Shown in pieces: positions 48,578-60,900 of a DNA stretch of 64,000 bases (its first letter is position 1; each line of letters begins with the position of its first letter). The notes under the pieces were generated by a model. That model made no database searches, was not told the DNA's origin, and saw nothing but the letters and a program-made list of their open reading frames with translations. The stretch is from assembly GCA_050084985.1 (NCBI GenBank), contig JBITNC010000001.1, positions 109,182,001 to 109,246,000 of the forward strand, read 5' to 3'. Both the position numbers and the translations under genes were made by a program. The stretch comes from Nageia nagi. Its lineage: Eukaryota; Pinophyta.

Positions 48578-49719
48578 TGTAACATCCCTTATTGTACCAT
48601 ATAAAATAATATAATAAGCAAAAGGGAACACTTTAATAATGTCCCTTTGGTATTTATTTTATATTTTATGTTATAGTTATTTTGTATTAACTTAGGATAG
48701 GAATTAATTGGTTCGTGGACCCCATTATTAAAAGGAATGCTTTAATAATAATGTACTTGGAGATCCTAGACTAGATTATGGGAATAACAAGGTCTCATGT
48801 TTATTAATTAGTTAGGATAATGGATTGTATGCTTACATTAGCTATGGTAAGCTTCCTAGACCCCAAGTTGGTAAACCTAGACTTCTAGGCCCCATGCATG
48901 ACTCCTAGACCCACATGGGCATGTGAGGCACCCTTAGACCATATGTTGGTAGTTATATCACCCAAGAATCCCACATCGGAATACCTAACACTTGGGCACT
49001 CATGTTGGGCACCCTAAGCCCTCTAGAGGCTAATGTTGGGGCCTTAGAGCCTAGTGATGATTTTGAGGTGGAGTCTAGGTTCTGGTGAGGGTATAAAGAG
49101 ACATGGAGCTTTATTTTATAGAAAAATTGATTATTATTACTTTACTATTACAAATTGTCTAGTGGAAAAGACCTTAGTGAAGTGCTAAGTGAATTCCTTA
49201 GGTATAGCACCTAGGAGGGTTACCAAGCAAAGGGAAATTGGTAATCTATAATAATTAGTGGAGCATCATTGCCTATCCAATGGATCTAAGGTGGATTCAC
49301 TACCATGATAGTGGTTATCCAAATTTGAAGTGGTCCCACATGATGGGGAGGAGGCACTATTATCCCTAAGTTTATATGGCATTATTAGGAGAGTCATTTG
49401 GCATGGTTCAACTCCTAGGAGGCTAATGTCAGGCCCTTTGGGTATATTTTATATTATACATCATTTATTATCATAATACAAGTCATGGGCTCATTTGGAT
49501 CTCAATCTTGTGTTTTTATTTCCTATTTTGTACATGCATTGAGCATTATTATGTTGCATTATGTTTGTGATCCATTATTGGCATTGTGGGGTGTGTACAT
49601 GCTTATGGATGCCCAATGTTGGCAATGTAGGGTTTGAGTTATTAATTATGGATGCCCTCATTTATTGGTTTTGAAAGTAATTATTCACATTTGTTGAGGA
49701 TCTCATTTAGGATATTACA
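48578..49719 (+). repeat. 5' LTR of the second gag-only element
   Basis: It contains degenerate internal repeats around the words CATGTTGGGCA and CCTAGACCC. TATAAAG (49092-49098) is shared with the 3' LTR (52689-52695). Confidence 0.88.
49092..49098 (+). promoter_or_regulatory. TATA box in the LTR
   Basis: TATAAAG in GTATAAAGAGA, conserved in both LTRs. Confidence 0.55.
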
Positions 49720-49721
49720 AG

Positions 49722-49733
49722 TGGTATTAGATA
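49722..49733 (+). promoter_or_regulatory. Primer binding site for initiator tRNA-Met, decayed
   Basis: TGGTATTAGATA follows the LTR after the usual AG spacer, against TGGTATCAGAGC. Confidence 0.75.
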
Positions 49734-49756
49734 TGAAGATCTTATCACCTAAAGGG

Positions 49757-51240
49757 ATGGAGGTCAAATATATAGTAAGGGTAAAGAATTTTAAATTTGG
49801 ATAGGAGGTTTTTCATCAATTATTATAGAAATTTGAAGAGCATAAGATCCATATAGAGGAGAGGGATAATTTACTATGGTTCTTAAGGGAACAACATGAA
49901 AAAAATATGTGTAGGAAGAGGGGATAGACATGGGATTCTAGATTTGTGACACCACACAAGACACCATCAAGGATTGAGATCTTACTTTGGATCTACCATG
50001 GAACAACAAAAGAACTCCAAAGAGATATTACTTTTCATTTGTATTAAAATGTGTTGGGTTATAGAGTAGTGTCATGCTAGGGACCTAAGGGATACAATGA
50101 TGGAAAGAAGTTTCAAGGGATCTTTCATTAGCCAAATGTATCTTTGATACTAGAAATATCATTGAGTCTAATTTGGTCGATGTGAAATTTAGTATTAGCA
50201 CCTTGAATATGCCTATGAAATATTTTTCAAAAACATAAGGAAGGATGGAGGATATACTACCTAATGGTGCTACATTTTATTTTTGGGGAAATGTGCTTAT
50301 GGGAATATAGGGTCAAATTTTGAGATATTAGGGTATAACATAGTAATGGATGAACCAATGGAAAAACAACATAAATAAATGAATACATATGAAATCCTTG
50401 GAGAAGAAGGGATGCCATTATCAAGTCTATGTTCAAGAATAGATTTTGATATGATATGTCATGAGGATAGGTACAACAAATAAATAAGATCTATTATGCA
50501 CCCTCACAAAAGATCAACTTAAAAGATTATCAAAGAAAATGGATGAAGGAATGGTTGGTTAGAAAATGCCAATGGAAAAAAGAATATCCAAGAATTATAT
50601 ATAAAAGGATGGAATCATGGTATAGAAAATTCAAGAATATAATTAAAAAGGAGTAACAATTTGGAACAAATTTCAAATAATCAAAAGATTCAAAAACCAA
50701 GAAGATAAAATTAGATGTGATTATCAAAAATGAATATATAGCTACTGAATATAACACTAACACTAATCAACCTAGTAGAGGAACTAAGAACCATACAACT
50801 AAGGAAAGCAATATCAAAATTTCTCACTCTATATGGGAACAACTCAAAAGTTTTAGTTGGGGGCCTAGTTCCTACAAATATCAACATGAAGATGTCATAA
50901 ATAATATTGGTTCGAACTTTAGGAAGTTTAGTGGGATGAATGTTAGTACTAAAAATGTCTCCCATTCTAATCAATTTGATTGGCAATGAGTGGGAAATAA
51001 TGGTTGGTGCACATCAAATGTTGCACAAAATACAAATATGAAGAGAAATTCTAATGGTGTAGAATCTTGTTGGATACAAACAAATGCAAATAAGGATAGT
51101 GAGAAGTGAGATTCTTTGAGAAATAAAATTAACCATACTAGTAAGAAGCAAGAGAAAAGTTTTGAATATCATAAAGGAATATGTGATAGGAGATATTATT
51201 AGTACAGATAAAGAGGTCATAATTTTGTAACCACATTTAG
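49757..51240 (+). pseudogene. Gag-like protein of the second gag-only element
   Basis: The frame from ATG 49757 (MEVKYIVRVKNFKFG) stays coherent, through stops, to 51240. Helical charged segments are FEEHKIHIEERDNLLWFLRE and QRKWMKEWLVRKCQWKKEY, then a long Asn/Ser/Lys-rich linker that is open at 50717-50989. At about 51178-51225 CDRRYY.YR.RGHNFVTTFR looks like a decayed CCHC knuckle (C..CY.Y...GH....C). A gag role follows from its position after the primer site and the knuckle. No standard capsid motif is strong enough to name the lineage. Confidence 0.6.
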
Positions 51241-52136
51241 ATTGATTAGGGTATACACAGTCCTATTTAGATCCTACTAGCTTGTAAGATATGTGATTCA
51301 AGAAAATTTAGGATCAAATAGTGCATCTAAGCTTGAATGGATTTGATTTCCCAATTTGCATCTTAAATTACATGACAACAATGGGAAGGATGATGATAGG
51401 ATTAGATAAGTATTCAAGTGCCATTTTGTATCTCAAGGAGTTAATATGGCCTACATTAGTATTAGAAGAGTCTACTTTCCCCACATTATATCTGGATAAT
51501 ACATCATGATCTACATTAGGGTTAGGGAGGCTTAGGGAATCCATGTTGGTAAAAAAAAAGGGTTTCATCCCATGTTGATCCTTTAGAGGACTAAACATCT
51601 TATGTTGAGGATGGTTGAATATGAACACATTGTGAAAAGTTTTAGAAGATTTTATTTCCCTACATTTGGCTTGAGGCTAATAGGGCCCCTCATGTGGAGC
51701 ATTAGAGGAGGTGTTTTTCCCATGTTGAGCTTAGGAGAAGTTTGGCATGACAATTAGAGTTTAAGAAATCTCTATATTTTTGTTTTACAATAGGGTGGAG
51801 GATCACTGAGGGTAATGTACCAAAGAATAGTCTAGTGCCTCATGTTGGGCTATAAGGAGGATTCATATATGATGATTTTAGCTAGGGGAATTAGGGACCC
51901 CATGTGGAGAATATTGGGAGTTTGGAGCTTGGGTTCCACTTATTTTTGTTCACTTTATTTTTCTTGTTTGCATATTTCTCATTCCAAGAGTAGCATTACT
52001 TTACCCACTACTACAAGAAATTTAGGGGAGATAATTTATTACAATTCCCCACCACTTCATGAAGAGAATTCCATATGGGAGATAGAAGAGATTCTCTTCC
52101 ATCATATTTTTGAGTTGCTTGAGGGCAAGCAATCTT
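51241..52136 (+). other. Non-coding 3' part of the second gag-only element with degenerate repeats
   Basis: No pol motifs. Words such as CCCATGTTGGGC, CCCATGTTGATC, CCCATGTGGAG and CCACATTATATCT recur every 40-60 bp between 51430 and 51930 and resemble words in the LTRs. Confidence 0.5.
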
Positions 52137-52149
52137 AGGAGGGAGGATT
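52137..52149 (+). promoter_or_regulatory. Polypurine tract of the second gag-only element
   Basis: AGGAGGGAGGATT directly before the LTR start TGTAATA. Confidence 0.85.
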
Positions 52150-53346
52150 TGTAATATTTATTCTTGTAACATATAAAATAATGTAATACCCAAAAGATAA
52201 CACTTTAATAATATCCCTTTGGTATTTATTTTTTAGTTCATTTTATAGCTATTTTGTATTAATTTAGGATATGAATTAATTAGTTCATGGACCCCATTGT
52301 GAGCCTTAGCAAGATGTATCCCTCCCAAGTATATATAGGGAAATAATAATGTACTTGGATATCCCAAATGTGATTGTGGGAATCCTAAGGTCTCATATTT
52401 ATTAATTAGCTAGGATAATAGCTTGTATGATTGTGCCAGCTATAGGGAGCTTCCTAGACCCTATGTTTGAAAACCCAAACTCCTAGGCCCCCATGTATGA
52501 CACCTAGACCCATGTGGGCATGCATGGTATCCTTAGACCCTTCATTAGCATTTATGGTACCCAATAATCCCATGTTGGTATACCTAATACCTAAGCACCC
52601 TATTGGGCATCCCGAGCCCTTTGGAGGCTAATGTTGGGGCCTTGAGACTAGAGATGATTTTAAGGTGGAATCTAGGTCTTAGTGAGAGTATAAAGAGATA
52701 TGTAGGTTTATTTTCTAGATATATTGATTATTATTACTTTATTATTACATATCATCTAGTGGAAAAATACCTTAGAGGAGTGCTAGGTGAATTTCTTAGG
52801 TGGAGCACCTAAGAGGATTACCAAGAGGAGGGAACTTGGTAATCTACAATAATTGGTGGAGCACCATTTCCCATCTAATGCAACTACAATGGAGTCTCTA
52901 CCATGCAAGTGATTATCTATATATGAGGAGGGCCCCTTTGGTGGGGAGGATTTAGATTGTGAGGAGGCATTGGTATCCCTAGGTTCATCTAGAATTATTA
53001 GGAGAGTCATTCAGTATGGTTCAACTATAGGTATGGTTCAGCATTAGGAGGTTGATATCAAACCCTTGGCATATTTTGTATTGCACATCAATGATTATCA
53101 TAATACAATCCATGGGCTCATTTGGATCTCAATCTTATATCTGTGTTTCCTATTTTATACATGTGTTAAAAATTATTATGTTATGTTTTATTTGTGACCC
53201 ATTGTTGGTATTATGGGGTATGTAAATGCTTATGGAAGCCCAACATTAGCAATCTAGGATTTGAGTTTTTAATTATGGATGCCCTAGTTGATTGGTTTTG
53301 AAAGTAATTATTCACATTTGTTAAGGATCTCATTTTGAATATTACA
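52150..53346 (+). repeat. 3' LTR of the second gag-only element
   Basis: Partner of 48578-49719. It has about 50 bp near 52300-52345 (with TATATATAGG) that the 5' LTR lacks or has altered. Confidence 0.88.
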
Positions 53347-54345
53347 CATTTATAGTAGAACATTATTGAAATATGTATACTCAAATGTTTGTTGATCTTC
53401 TACCAAATTGAAGGGTATTGAGACCAAACAAATCAAATGGTATTCAAATTAAGGTTAATCAAATGTTGTAAAGTACATGGGGTAAATTAAGTTTATATAT
53501 TCCAAGGGTTATATGAACCTTGTAAAAGCATACATGTTGTATAACATCTAATTAAGTTGGCATGGGAATGGGATTGATAGCATGACATGATAGGCATGAC
53601 CTAATGAACCATGTACATTGATGGTTAAATAAAGTGCATTGATTTAAGGATAATCAAAATTCATATAACACCCATAGTATTTCTTATTAGGTTATGCATG
53701 CATATTGATGGAATAATGTATTAGAGTACTAGGGGGAATTTTAAAGGCTAGATAGCAAATGCCTTTCTATAAATGGTGGACATCACCATAATATATGATA
53801 CAATGCATAGATTCATCACTACCATGATGTTTCTAAGATATCTCTAAGGTCTTGTTAGGTTGTATGTTTGAAAGGGGTAAATATATTTATAGGAGCTGAA
53901 ACAAATTTTATATATGTAAAAATAAATTTATATAAGATTAATTATGAAAAATGAATTTATGTAATTTAATGGGATATAAATACAAAATTTTATTTTGGAC
54001 TAATAATATTCTATAACATGAAATTTTTGGTTTTACTTTACCTTAACTTTAGTAATTCTAAGTGCAACTACCAAGTGCTTATAGTGTATTGGTTATAGTG
54101 GGAAGTGATGATCAAAATTTATTACATAATAACAAAATGCTTACAATACTTATTAGAGTGCAAAGCCACAATTATCAGTTGGATATGCATTTTCATTTCT
54201 ATCAATTTCATTTTATAGTAAAAATATATAAAACATAGTATAGTTGGTCCTATATAAAAAATATTAAATTTTATAAGTCCATCTATTTTTTAAGAATGTA
54301 CATTCAACAACATATTTAGGATCTCTCCATCCTTTATTATGATTA
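53347..54345. other. AT-rich stretch without a recognisable gene
   Basis: Nothing family-like. It resumes the type of sequence seen before 48578. Confidence 0.45.
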
Positions 54346-54494
54346 TAGAATGCTCTTAGCTTACATTTGAAATATATCATATATTAAATATTATCCTCAA
54401 AAGAAAATCATTATTAAAATTATTACTACAAAAAAATATAAATACTATAAAATGCCCTCAACTTATATTTATTTTTATTAAATAATAATTAAAT
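54346..54494. repeat. Tandem repeat of about 245 bp, left part
   Basis: AATGCCCTCAACTTATATTT and flanking ATTAAAATTATTACTAC match 56370-56460. A more worn copy (AATGCTCTTAGCTTACATTT) starts at about 54350. The unit is cut at about 54494 by the LINE. Confidence 0.65.
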
Positions 54495-56216
54495 AATTTT
54501 TTGAATGAAAAATACCTTTCAATTAATAGAAAATCTCTTTCATACAAAAAAGGGGTGGGTGGAATTTAGAACACCCTATGAGAAAGCATAATAGATAAAC
54601 CAAAAAGTAACCCATTTAAACTAACTCTAGGTTAGGAATTCCTTTTGAAGGAATCTGAATGATGGAGCAAAATGCATTCCTTTAATAATAAAGTAAGTTC
54701 TATAGATGCAAAATCTCCATGTTCACTTTCTCAACTTAAAAAAATAATCTACAACCATCATTTGTATAAAATAGCATATTTATCAAATAAAGAAAAGGAA
54801 GATGAAGCTTCCTACTAAGCAAAAATAATATCATTCCTAACCTTCTAAAGATAAAAAAATATACCAAATTTCCCCCAAGGTTTCAAATAATTGAATAGGG
54901 TCTCCTAATAACACATGAACCCAAGAACATGGAGTAACCATAAAAGTTTGAAAGAAAGAAATAATCCAACTCCAAGTAGTTGAGGCTTTAGAACAAGACT
55001 AGAAGACATGAATGAAACTATTAGGTTCCCTACAAAAAGAATAGACTAGGTTGAACACCACCAAATATTAAAGTACGTGGCTAAAAGGTAAGCCTTTATG
55101 TAATAGGATCCATACAAAACAACTTTTTTTAGAATCAAGGTATCAAACCTAGATTATAGAAAATCATAAACTCCATCTAGATTGAGAGGAAGCAAGATCC
55201 CAATGAATATTTAGATGCTCAAACATAGGAACATTTAGAGGTAACCAAAGATATCTTAGCTTGGTTTAAACTTTTTAATATGGATATTCTTAAGCCAATA
55301 CCAATCATCCCACTAGGGATTCTAAAATATCATTATAGTTTCCTCCAAATAAAAAATGGAGTTTTATCAAGGATGACATCAAAGGTAGCTTTATCATCTT
55401 CTTGTAAATTGAAATTGTAAAATTGCTCCTAAGGAAACCAATGCTTGGTTTGAAAATACAAAAATTGTTAGAAAGAGTAAATTCCCTTCCTATGAAAGTG
55501 AAGGGCTTTGACCCATTAAATATTTGCGAAAGGTAATCAATCAAATTTGAGAACAAGAGACCATCAAACATTTAGTAAAGATAGAGAGGCCCCTAATGAA
55601 ACCTTCTTCCCATTCCATTGAATCCATGGTTTGAGGGCTTCCCAAGCTTTCCAAATACTCTTAACAAAAAAATCAATAATCTTGATAGGGACTTTAGTAG
55701 TGAGAATCATTTGAAGGTCTAACCCTTTCCAAGATTTCCTACCATATGGGAGGCCTATAGATACACAATGTTGAATGAGAATCTTACAAGATTCATCACC
55801 CTCTAAAGATCTAATTATCCATTTGACACATAAAGCCAAACATTGATTCTAGAAGTCAAAAATACCCATTCCACTAATGACACAAGGTAGGCAACATATA
55901 TCTCATGCCACTCTATGAAAACCTCTTTTTTGGCTATTGAAAGCCCAAATAAAATATTTAAGAAGCTTATCCAATTTTTGGTAGCACACCTTATAAGGGA
56001 CCCAATAAGAGGAATAGTACACATGAGTAGAAGCTAAGATTTTTGTGCAAATTTGGTACCTTGCCACAAGAGAAATCTTTTTGGTAGTCCAATACCCAAG
56101 CTTTTTTTCAATCTTTTGAATAACAAAGTTCTAAAGCTAAGCAAGGGAAGCTTGAAAGGTAAATGGAATACCAAGAAATTTAAACACCTCACTAGGCTAA
56201 AATTTAAAATATTGTA
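54495..56216 (-). pseudogene. 5'-truncated L1-type LINE, 3' half of ORF2
   Basis: The minus strand from about 56200 reads FKFLGIPFTFQASLA, VIQKIEKKLGYWTTKKISLV and ARYQICTKILASTHVYYSSY, the thumb region with F.YLGIP and KIEKRL..W....LS.A.R. SLWG-like and ALCVKWIIRSLEGDESCKIL segments follow (55839-55564), where the family has GLGI.....N.ALL.KW. At about 55040-54960 YSFCREPNSFIHVF.SCSKA is the zf-RVT CC..H..C part. A T-run at the left end (AATAATTTTTT, plus about 54490) is the poly(A) tail. The palm and everything upstream are missing, as usual for 5'-truncated LINE copies. Confidence 0.82.
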
Positions 56217-56620
56217 TAACTTACCTCTTATATTTTTTATGTAAAAAATTAATAATTATTTTAATTTCTACTAAATTAATTTTAGAAAATATTTATGAAA
56301 AAACATTTGGGTCCTTTCATTTACCCTCCCTAACATTGTAGGATGCCTCTTCGCATAATTATTTTTAAAAGAAATTTTTATTAAAATTATTAATACTAAA
56401 AGTATAAATACTATACAATGCCCCTAACTTACATTTGCTTTTATTAAAAAATAATTAAATATTTTCTAACTTGACTCTTATAATTTTTATATAAAAATTT
56501 ATTAATTTTTCAACCATAGGCTAAACTAATTTTAGAAAATTATTTATGGATGGATCTTTGGGTCCTTTCCTTCCCCCTAGCTACCATTGTATGATGCCTC
56601 TCAATGTAATAATAAAAATT
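56217..56620. repeat. Tandem repeat of about 245 bp, right part
   Basis: Two consecutive copies of the block CTAAA(T/C)TAATTTTAGAAAAT ... TTTGGGTCCTTTC ... GTA(G/T)GATGCCTCT start at about 56270 and 56520. The stretch between them matches 54405-54490. Removing the LINE joins the first copy. Confidence 0.7.
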
Positions 56621-57539
56621 AAATGAGGATGGCTTATAAATTAGCATTTAATATGGTAATTGAATCTTATCATTTATACAAATGTATCAATTTACATAAC
56701 TTTATTGTAAACATCAATGACATGATTTAGTTTTGATCATACCTATAAAATGATTTCCCTCCCATTTCAACTTGTTGTTAATAAACTTCATGAAAAATAT
56801 GTATTTTATATCCTTTATATATCTTTTCTAAGGAAGAATGGTTGGTATCCCCTTCAATGATATGTAAAAATTTGATTTATTCTATAAGTGTATCAAATGA
56901 AGTAAAGAAAATATAATGCAAGTCTAAATACTTGAAAATAATAGCATTTTTATTAATGACCAAGTACATATGATCATAAACATTCTTATAGATTATTTTT
57001 AGGGGTGCTTAATATGCATAAACTATATGCAAAATATAAATGGAAATTGTCTTAAGTGTAAATGAACAAGTATTTTCTTTTCTATATAAGACTAACTAAC
57101 TATAATTTTAATTTTTAGTTTTGTATCCAATCATTTTAAAATTTAATTGACTTTATAAATATTTTACTTATGCAAATTAATATAAATAAATGGAAGATTA
57201 ATTTTATGTTAGACCAACTTTGACTAGTATTTTTAATAATATGTTATACATGAAATCAATTATTATGCAAGTAATACATACATTACCAAAGTAAATACAA
57301 ATGAAAAATCATTGTACATGTATGAATACTAGCATTTTAGAAATTTCCATTAAACATGTTTGGTCAAACCCCATTTCTACCTTCTCACCATAATTTTAGA
57401 GAGTAATATTAAATACATGAGTAGCTTCTCTAACAATTTACAATAATTTTACTTGTACACATTATAAATAGCCCTTTTTAAAGGAAAAGAGGTTTGGCCC
57501 ATTTAGCATTGAATTTATAAAAAGGTGTCACTATTTTGA

Positions 57540-57541
<2 letters not shown>
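56621..57541. other. AT-rich stretch without a recognisable gene
   Basis: No coding or repeat structure is visible. Confidence 0.45.

Positions 57542-57588
<47 letters not shown>
57542..57588. repeat. (TA)n microsatellite
   Basis: A perfect TA run of about 47 bp. Confidence 0.95.
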
Positions 57589-57593
<5 letters not shown>

Positions 57594-57763
57594 TAATAAA
57601 GTAATTTGATATATAACCATAAAAAGGATCTATGTGAATCATTTTTGAAATAAACTCATCTTCTTATATTTAGAAGGATCCATCATAATGATAGAAACAT
57701 GCTTTTTGTCCTATCATCTTTAAATTTAATTTTTTTGAATTGTTGAATATGACATGAATGTCA

Positions 57764-57931
57764 AATGGAAAGGCTAATACGCTATTGAATAATAAGGTTG
57801 AAGCTATATTAAATGACAAGTTTGAAACTATGTAGAATGATAAGGTTGAAACCTTATCAAATAACAAAGAAAAATCCCTATTAAACATCAAGGCCAAATA
57901 TCAATCGTTAGACAAGGCCAAAGCCAAGTTG
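57764..57931 (+). repeat. 24-bp repeat encoding octapeptides, seven units
   Basis: Seven consecutive 24-bp units follow the pattern AATRAYAAGGTTGAARCYMTAT or close to it. In the plus frame they read NGKANTLL, NNKVEAIL, NDKFETM(stop), NDKVETLS, NNKEKSLL, NIKAKYQS and LDKAKAKL. The first and third positions (Asn, Lys) are best kept, and the register is never lost. This looks like the repeat domain of a charged, helical protein, now broken by a stop. The flanks have no coding signal, so the parent gene is unknown. The opposite-strand open frame here is a shadow. Confidence 0.7.
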
Positions 57932-60900
57932 AATAACTTATCTTTTACAATTTTGTTCATGTATTCTTTAATTATAATAAGATATTTATTTAATTTTATT
58001 ACATAGTGGAAAATGTTAAAAGTTCTATTAATATAAATATAATAAATCAACCTACATTGAAGAGAAAAAGATATATTTTATCTTATTTTAATCAACAATA
58101 CATTAAATTAATAGGTACCAATGTATAGAAGGTAAAATATTCTTTAAATTTTCATATTGATATAATTATATTGATATGCTTATAAAGAAAATTCCATCAC
58201 TTAATCTAAAAATGCATCAAAGGATAATTAAGATATGACAACCATAAATTGATTTAGAAATAAATCCTAAGTGGTTACATAGAAATGTAGGTCAAAGAGG
58301 ATAAACCTAGGAGAATGGATATTTAGAAGGAATTTTAAGATCAAATAGATATCACAATTCCTTTCATCAAACTAGTAGATATGTAAAGCATTGATAAGAC
58401 TCCAACTAAATGTAGATACATCATTTATAGTTTGAAACTAGGAAAAGATTATAAACTACAACTCAAACTACATACAATTAGAAAACATTGGGGAAAAGAG
58501 TATGATTCAATAACCTAATCAAATTAAAATAAAATTAGAACAACAAAGTGTAAGAATACTTAGGCATTCCTACATCTAAAATATGTAGAACACTATAAAG
58601 ATACATAGAATCAATAGAGGATTCTTATTGAGAAAGGAGATATAGATTCAACTCAATTTCAAAATGTTTTGAAATCCATGTTATTCACCAAGTCAATATA
58701 GCTTTTTATTTTATTCAACATTCTCAAAAATGGTAGACTTGTTTTTAATTTTCTTGATTACAAGGATTGTTTTTCATTTGTTGGTGTACATACTTTCCCA
58801 ATTCCTATTAATCAAAAGGTAGTTCTTTAGAAATGGTATATATATTTTCATGGTTGAGAAAGAAGATTTAAAAGAGAGTGAAATATGCATAGTTTATATA
58901 TATTTTCTATTGATATGGTGATTAGTATTGATAATACCTTTTGGGTTTGTATGCATATATATATAATTAAAAATTATTTCCAAGAATTAATTCATCTACT
59001 TGTAGTGCATGGAATGGTGGAGAGCTGTAATTTAAATTTTTTTTTTTAACTTATTGTAATATGTTTAAAATATAATGATATAATGGATGATCATGTAATA
59101 TAAATAAATCTTATTTTAATTAGATTTAATGAATAAGTTGTAATGCATGGTCATATTTTTATGGTGTTTTGGTACTAGGGAGCATGAATGACCTTCCCTT
59201 GTGCTTTCTAGGCTTGAGGAAGTATATTATAACAATAAAAACTATAGTGGAAGGATGTTAATCCTTTCCTCTATTTAGGGATAAGTAACTAATGGTATAA
59301 AGTTACTTTAACAATTCCTAAAGGAAGGTTAATAAGCTTGTGGAATGTCATTACCAATTGGTAGATGATGATAGAATGACCATGTATAAGATTTTTACAT
59401 GGTAATTTTCTAAGTTATTCAATAAGTAATGAAGATTATTTTATCACTACTAATAGTACCTCAAATAGAAATGAATCCTTTTCTATATTTGGACCATATA
59501 TCATAATGGTTTTAAAAGAAATGCAAAAGAAAGCAAGGAAATAGATCATTATTTTCCTAATTCCTAAGGATTTATCAAGACTTATTATGCCTTAATGAAT
59601 TTGACTTGTAACCAACTAATATGAATACCTAATTTCATAGGAGGAGCAATGATTTATTAAACTCTTAATACCTAAGAGTTTCAATATATATAGGAAACCA
59701 TTCATGAAGAACAAAACCTTTTTAGGAACTAATAATTCTTATTAGATATCATATAGAAGATATTACAAAAACATCTAGTAGAAATCTAAGCATAGACATA
59801 GGAAGAAAATTAAGAAAACATAATAAAAAATCTTAAAAAATTCCTAAAAATTTAGTTGTTCTAACTCCTTTTCTAAGTAAATTTTTTTGGCTTATATAAC
59901 CATTACAATATATCTTACTACAATAAGAAGAAAATATAAAATACTAATGCATTTATGGAAATAAATCCTTCTAACTTAGGATTTGATCTCTATTCAACAT
60001 TAATGTACTCAATCTTAAATTATAATTAATGGCAATAATATTTGGTCTATTCTCTTTATTAACTAACCTCTTCAAATCTATCTAAAACTTGATATATATC
60101 TTTGCTAGTATGAACTTATTGGCGTTAAACTCTCTTGAGTGTTGGTTGGTGTTTTTCACTAATTCTAGTATGGTTATCAAGTGACTTTTTATCAATTAAT
60201 ATATAAGCTTAACATTGTTGAATAATATATTTGATCCTATTATTTTGTATACCAAATTCCTTTTGATTCCCACCCAAAATTTAATGGTAACAAGACTTGA
60301 TTCATGGTGGTTCTCAACATTGATGACAATTAGATTTGATCTATAATCTCTTTGACCCATCAGATTTTGAGGTTTTTCCATGAATATAATTTTTGGATAA
60401 GCTTTTATCATCCTCAAAATGAATATCCATCCTTCTATTAATGCAAATGATACTCCACATCTTTGAAACAAACATTTGTTACTAAAAATGTGAGTTCCCT
60501 ATTAAAATTATGCAAAAGTACCAATTCTATTTTGAGGATAAATTTATTATATGACACTAGTTTGGACTAAAATTTTATAGGTAAATAGCTAAGATAGGGC
60601 CAAGAAAAAAATAGAAATCATTTGAAGATTTATTTTGTAAGGATATAGAAAAATAAGTTTGTGTGAGGCATACTTTCAAGTATTTCATTCTTGGGAAGAT
60701 GCAAAAATAATACATTACTAAGGTTTTTACTATCATTACATCATCATATCTTAGCTTTGAGTTCAAGAAGGTTGAAAATAGTCCATGTGTCATGATTCAA
60801 GAATCACTAAGGTTACATCATCCTCTAAAATACTATGTTGTACTATATTAATTGAGTTTAGGGTTTTCTAGTATGACATCATACTATGTCATACCATAAT

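Larger units (their letters stand above)
48578..53346 (+). mobile_element. Second gag-only LTR retrotransposon (non-autonomous)
   Basis: LTRs 48578-49719 and 52150-53346 start TGTAACATCCCTTATTGTA or TGTAATATTTATTCTTGTAA and end ATATTACA. A primer site (49722) and a polypurine tract (52137) are in place. The flanks TATTT (48573-48577) and CATTT (53347-53351) match at four of five bases. The internal part is only 2.4 kb and codes for a decayed gag-like protein without pol. It is unrelated in LTR sequence to the gag-only element at 16463-21894. Confidence 0.87.

Noticed and set aside
60196-60793. Two minus-strand open frames considered as a gene
   Set aside because: No motif, no continuation on either side, and length within what AT-rich DNA gives by chance.
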